Shown here piece after piece: positions 52,388 through 55,846 of a stretch of DNA of 55,846 nt. Origin of the DNA: Phyllobacterium chamaecytisi (GTDB lineage: Bacteria > Pseudomonadota > Alphaproteobacteria > Rhizobiales > Rhizobiaceae). The position numbers and the translations under genes are program-made. The notes beneath the pieces were generated by a model. It was not told the origin of the DNA. It saw only the letters and a list, made by a program, of their open reading frames with translations, and ran no database searches. The stretch's first letter is position 1. Each line of letters starts with the position of its first letter. The stretch is taken from NCBI RefSeq assembly GCF_020164455.1, contig NZ_JAIQWW010000029.1:1-55846 (forward strand). Reading direction: 5' to 3'.

Positions 52388-53527
52388 CTAAGAATGGTTG
52401 GCTTCGAACGTACCACCCGCAACCGTCAACGTAGTGGGGTGGCCGGCCATTCTCGCAAGCAACGCGCCCAATTCCGCCTGCCGATGGGTATCTGTTTTGG
52501 CAAAGACCGTTTTCAACTGGGTTCTAGCAGTTTCGTAGGTGACTCCCAACTGATCCGCAACCGTTCTCAACTCCTCGCCTGATGAAACCAGGCGCGCCAG
52601 TCTCGCCTCTGCAGGTGTCAGGCCGAAGCAGTTCTGCAAAGCAATCTCTGGCGGTTTGGGATAGATGTCCGGATCGATAAACACGACTACAACCTGGCAT
52701 GATGTAAACGCATTCGTGGCACTTGTCTGCAGACGAGAAGGGTAAGCCAGCAAAGGTCTGCCCTGAAGGCGCGGCAACGGTATAGGGCTTAACATTGCTG
52801 GCGGGTTCGGATGCCGTAACAGAGCATGCAACGCGCGCCTGAGGGTGTTGGTGGCCTCCCTGTCGATGCATGCCAACTGACGCCCCGTAACGAGAAGGTC
52901 TCTGCCGAACATCCTTTCTGCAGGCTCATTCGCCATGATAACGGCAGCGTTCCTGTCAAGCATGACTGCAGGCGTACCGCTTTTACTGAAAGCATCCAGC
53001 GCACCTTCTGCACGCGCGAAGCTCAGCATTTTTGCGAGCGCTGCAGCAGAGCCCAATTGTCTGGAGAGGCCGGCAAGACTTTGCAACTCGGAAGGCGAGA
53101 AGGGGCCCTGCTGGATGGATCGCTGGATGGACAGGCACCAGAGGTCTTCGCCTGCCGCAATCTTTACTCCCGCATACCATCGCAAACCGAAAGGGGCCAG
53201 AAATTCTTGGTAGTATGGTTGCGTGCTAATCTCTTCAGGTGTCAGAGCGTCAAGATCGCTGACAACGCCGCGCCTCACCATGAGAGGCGCTAGACGGTAA
53301 CGTTCGTCCCGGTCGATCCAGCCGTCCCGGACGTATGCCTCGAACGCTGGACCCATTTCACTGCTGCGAGGAATGCTGGGTAAATGGCTTCTTATGTCGA
53401 ACAACATTGAGCCAAAGCTTCCAGTAGCGGTCGCGACCACATCCATTGCGGCATCCCAGCCGGCAGGATCGGTCGCTGCTGCGATTATGGCATTCCCCAC
53501 CGCTTCGAGATCAAAAGCTGTACGCAT
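52388..53527 (-). CDS. LuxR-type regulator with PAS-like middle domain
   Basis: 379 aa. The C-terminal helix-turn-helix (about 305-365) reads FGLTPAEARLARLVSSGEEL and VADQLGVTYETARTQLKTVF. The middle (about 180-260) looks like a PAS domain (AVMLDRNAAVIMANEPAERM), and the N-terminal 170 residues may form a GAF-like sensor. No autoinducer-binding Trp/Asp pattern is obvious, so it is probably not a quorum regulator. Stands alone; targets unknown. Confidence 0.9.
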   Translation of the reverse strand: MRTAFDLEAVGNAIIAAATDPAGWDAAMDVVATATGSFGSMLFDIRSHLPSIPRSSEMGPAFEAYVRDGWIDRDERYRLAPLMVRRGVVSDLDALTPEEISTQPYYQEFLAPFGLRWYAGVKIAAGEDLWCLSIQRSIQQGPFSPSELQSLAGLSRQLGSAAALAKMLSFARAEGALDAFSKSGTPAVMLDRNAAVIMANEPAERMFGRDLLVTGRQLACIDREATNTLRRALHALLRHPNPPAMLSPIPLPRLQGRPLLAYPSRLQTSATNAFTSCQVVVVFIDPDIYPKPPEIALQNCFGLTPAEARLARLVSSGEELRTVADQLGVTYETARTQLKTVFAKTDTHRQAELGALLARMAGHPTTLTVAGGTFEANHS

Positions 53528-53781
53528 CTCCTTCCCCCAATCCCGACTTTATATTAGCGGATTGGAAACTTCGAGTCCTCCGAGTTCAAGGGAGCCTTAG
53601 TCAATACGATTACAGTGCCAATCGGACATGCAACCCCGTGTTTGAGACAAGGTCGCAAGTCCAATGCTGGAAGTCTTTTTATTTAGTCTCCACTGAAGGG
53701 CCAATCGTGAGGCTCGCTCGCCGCAGTGCAGGCAGACGTCAGGTCTCAGGGATATATGAAGGTATTATGCTCGCGGAGAAA

Positions 53782-55380
53782 TTACGGACCCGACACTAAG
53801 TGCTTCCTCGGCAAGGGGGAGACGGCCGAAGCTTCCAACGCCGGCGACGAATCTTCCTCAGGACTCAAAAAATTTGGTCCTTCCATCTCGGCTAGACAGG
53901 GTGTCGTGATTGGAGCTTTTGGGTTGTTCAAAAAATCTGAGACTACCTCGCCACCGCAAGGTGTCGTGTCGACTACATCGTGACCTATGCCACGGAATAC
54001 CACAAGCTGGCTGCTTCCGGTATTCCCTGCGACGTATTTCGCCCATTTTGAGGGTGTCGCTGGGTCATATTCTCCGGACAACAGCAGGACCGGAACCTGA
54101 TTTGCCTTGAGCGATTTGTGAGTTTTAACGGGTTTTGCGGACGGCCAAAGCGGGCACGCCCACGTATAAATGTTGTCCGCTGCCCAGTTGTCGAAGAGCG
54201 GGAATGTTGCGGATGGTGCAGAGGGAGGAACGCTGTCATTGCACACGATGGAAAGATGCATCCCATCCGCAACATCGGATTTATCGTCCCCGGACAGAGT
54301 GTCACCAAGTATTTCGACGAGCATCCTGTAATCCTGCTCGTTTGTATCCTTGATCAACTGCGGCAGTACTTCGATCGCACCCCGGTGGTAGAACCCGTCG
54401 AACATCAGCTCGAGAAAATCGTCTCCCGACACCCGCATGAAGCGGGCCGATCCTTCGACTTCCCCTAGCCGAAGCAACACAGGCTGGGCATTGAGTTGCT
54501 GCACTATCCCGCCGATCATCGTCATCAGATTTGGAAAATTTTTGGAACAGCCCGAGTGCTTACTGCAATCTTTTTCGAGCGTTCTTAATGCGCTGTCGAG
54601 ACTGTTGGAACCCTGGTCAACATATCCCACATCAGGGGGAAGCGTTGAATCGAGGACCACAGCGATTACGTCTTCGGGATGATCTTCAAGCACCTGCAGG
54701 GCGAGTTTCGTTCCGTACGAAATGCCGTACAACACCCATTTTTCGATGCCAAGCGCGATGCGCAAATCGTGGATGTCGGCCGCGTTTTCGATTGTGTTGT
54801 AGGCTGTGAGGTCGATGCCCTTTTTTATCAAGGCATCGCGGCACGCCGTAACATCGCGTTTCTGCGCCAAATCAAACTCAACCACTTCATCGACCTTGGA
54901 GATGACCTCGCTCCATACAGACGGTGTGTAGTGCGCTGAGCAATCCAACGAAGGTTCCGAGCGGCCGACTCCCCTCTGATCCACCACGACAAGCTGTCTG
55001 CCGCGCAACCATGGGCCGTTGTCGATGAAACTCCACCACTGGGCAATGTCTTCTACGTTGTCGATCATGGCCATTTGACCCGGTCCCCCGGTCAGGTAAA
55101 CAATCGGCTCGTGCCGTGTTCGGTCAGGCTCGAAAATGACCACTGGCAGCTTGATCAATCGACTGCTTGTCTTGCTGCGATTTTCGGGGACGGTCAGGTA
55201 CCCACACTTTAGGTCGCGATCTCGCGGCAGGTCGAACCAGCAACTCGACTGTTCGAATTTCCCTTCGGCATAGGCAGATCCGGCTAGACCTCCCATGGTC
55301 AACAAGAGGATCAGTAGGAATTGGCTTGATTTTGCAGAGCGCGGCCGCAAGAACCACCGTCTAGACCGGATCGCGAGCAT
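53782..55380 (-). CDS. Exported alpha/beta hydrolase, tripeptidyl aminopeptidase (TAP) type
   Basis: 532 aa with a signal peptide (hydrophobic residues 22-35, cleavage near AYAEG). Triad: Ser in LYGISYGTKLALQVL, Asp in LLSGEYDPATPSKWA and His in FRGIGHDVVDTTPCG; the oxyanion loop is VYLTGGPGQMAM and the family helix is VVDQRGVGRSEPSLDC. The C-terminal TAP-like domain is present. It probably removes N-terminal peptides or prolyl residues in the periplasm. GGGGG precedes the ATG at 55380. The tail past the His runs about 50 residues and is low in order. Confidence 0.9.
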   Translation of the reverse strand: MLAIRSRRWFLRPRSAKSSQFLLILLLTMGGLAGSAYAEGKFEQSSCWFDLPRDRDLKCGYLTVPENRSKTSSRLIKLPVVIFEPDRTRHEPIVYLTGGPGQMAMIDNVEDIAQWWSFIDNGPWLRGRQLVVVDQRGVGRSEPSLDCSAHYTPSVWSEVISKVDEVVEFDLAQKRDVTACRDALIKKGIDLTAYNTIENAADIHDLRIALGIEKWVLYGISYGTKLALQVLEDHPEDVIAVVLDSTLPPDVGYVDQGSNSLDSALRTLEKDCSKHSGCSKNFPNLMTMIGGIVQQLNAQPVLLRLGEVEGSARFMRVSGDDFLELMFDGFYHRGAIEVLPQLIKDTNEQDYRMLVEILGDTLSGDDKSDVADGMHLSIVCNDSVPPSAPSATFPLFDNWAADNIYTWACPLWPSAKPVKTHKSLKANQVPVLLLSGEYDPATPSKWAKYVAGNTGSSQLVVFRGIGHDVVDTTPCGGEVVSDFLNNPKAPITTPCLAEMEGPNFLSPEEDSSPALEASAVSPLPRKHLVSGP

Positions 55381-55690
55381 GATATTTATCCCCCTTGCTG
55401 GCGGTCGATACCCGTCCCGCGTAGCACGGCTCTAGTGTAAAGCGACGATTTTGCGTGGCATCACCCATTTGGGTGAAGATTCGGCTTACCGCAGCTTGTA
55501 TATATTCTGTTCCGAATTGGTTCGTGGAGGAAGCGACACGAGATCGCCTGGTTTCCGCCCGTGCTCTTGACGTCTTAATATCGGACTATACTTAATATAT
55601 ATACTTCGTACTATTAGTAAAGTTTAATTTCTAGCGGAGACGTTGCTTAATTTTACTGTCGCAAAGAATTTTCTTTTATGGAGATCGGCA
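55381..55690. other. AT-rich intergenic stretch
   Basis: About 310 bases between divergent genes, very AT-rich at 55575-55635 (TTAATATATATACTTCGTAC). It is expected to hold the promoters of the TAP-type hydrolase and the polyglycine gene. No gene is seen. Confidence 0.45.
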
Positions 55691-55846
55691 ATGTTTACAT
55701 CACGTCGTGTATTCCTTTCCACACTTAGCGCCGGACTGCTTTATGCAGCGGGCATCACCCTGACTTCCGCTAAAGGCGGCGGAGGCGGAGGCGGAGGTGG
55801 TGGCGGCGGAGGCGGCGGTGGGGGCAATGGTGGCGGTGGAAATTAA
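55691..55846 (+). CDS. Polyglycine exported peptide
   Basis: 51 aa, complete with its stop at the window edge. The ATG at 55691 has GGAG 8-9 bases upstream. The leader MFTSRRVFLSTLSAGLLYAA has twin arginines and a hydrophobic core, giving a mature peptide of SAK followed by 17 Gly, Asn, four Gly and Asn. The Gly codons are a mix of GGC, GGA, GGT and GGG, so the run is not a pure DNA repeat. The function is unknown; Gly-rich exported peptides may be structural. Confidence 0.75.
   Translation: MFTSRRVFLSTLSAGLLYAAGITLTSAKGGGGGGGGGGGGGGGGGNGGGGN

Noticed and set aside
52388..53527. Quorum-sensing LuxR/LuxI system
   Set aside because: The LuxR-type regulator has a PAS-like middle and no acyl-homoserine lactone-binding pattern; no synthase gene is nearby.

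Overview
The window looks like chromosomal (or chromid) DNA of a member of the Hyphomicrobiales (Rhizobiales), most likely from the Phyllobacteriaceae/Brucellaceae/Rhizobiaceae side. The evidence is moderate GC, DUF982 and DUF4167 relatives, an lpiA/acvB-type lysyl-phosphatidylglycerol pair, a TGA-N9-TCA (RirA-type) iron box, a DnaE2 remnant, and many ATGA-overlapping operons. The genus cannot be fixed from sequence reading alone.

Layout. 1-1500: an exported VOC (glyoxalase-fold) protein between copies of a mobile palindromic repeat. 1498-6468 (minus): a branched-chain-type binding protein, a P1-family peptidase, rpe, a DUF2259 protein and purB. 6643-12879 (plus): a flavin reductase, then a maturation set for xanthine dehydrogenase/CO dehydrogenase-type molybdenum hydroxylases (MoxR ATPase, VWA protein, XdhC split into two genes, MoeA-MobA fusion), with no hydroxylase structural genes in the window. 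13004-17388: a lipoprotein, a lipid kinase, a glycoamylase-domain protein, a FAH-family enzyme and an unknown. 17576-21576: mprF/lpiA and acvB. 21619-24312 (minus): a c-di-GMP protein (EAL, CBS-like, GGDDF) and a DUF1868 protein. 24575-28374: an iron ABC importer. 28398-33717: a DUF1349 protein, a GntR regulator and a divergent sugar ABC importer. 33860-35812: small proteins. 35916-38942: modABC with twin AT-rich boxes and a short ModE-like regulator.

39770-50590 is accessory in character: gene remnants, a three-gene operon ending in a DMSP-lyase-like cupin with a divergent LysR regulator, a decayed CusA-type efflux pump joined in frame to an isoprenylcysteine-methyltransferase-like module, a Met-rich periplasmic protein, a DUF411 protein, a Tat-type cupin, a DUF1254 protein and several small rhizobial proteins. 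50591-55846: an LD-carboxypeptidase, a dnaE2 3' remnant, a cold-shock gene with a shifted C-terminus, a LuxR regulator, a TAP-type hydrolase and a polyglycine exported peptide.

The genes fall into functional sets: molybdenum uptake (modABC) and molybdenum-enzyme maturation (the cox/xdhC-like set) are both present, as are membrane-lipid charge control (mprF/acvB) and iron uptake. The most unusual parts are the DddQ-like operon, the CusA-methyltransferase fusion and the orphan molybdenum-hydroxylase maturation set. I found no CRISPR array, tRNA, rRNA, intact insertion sequence or phage.
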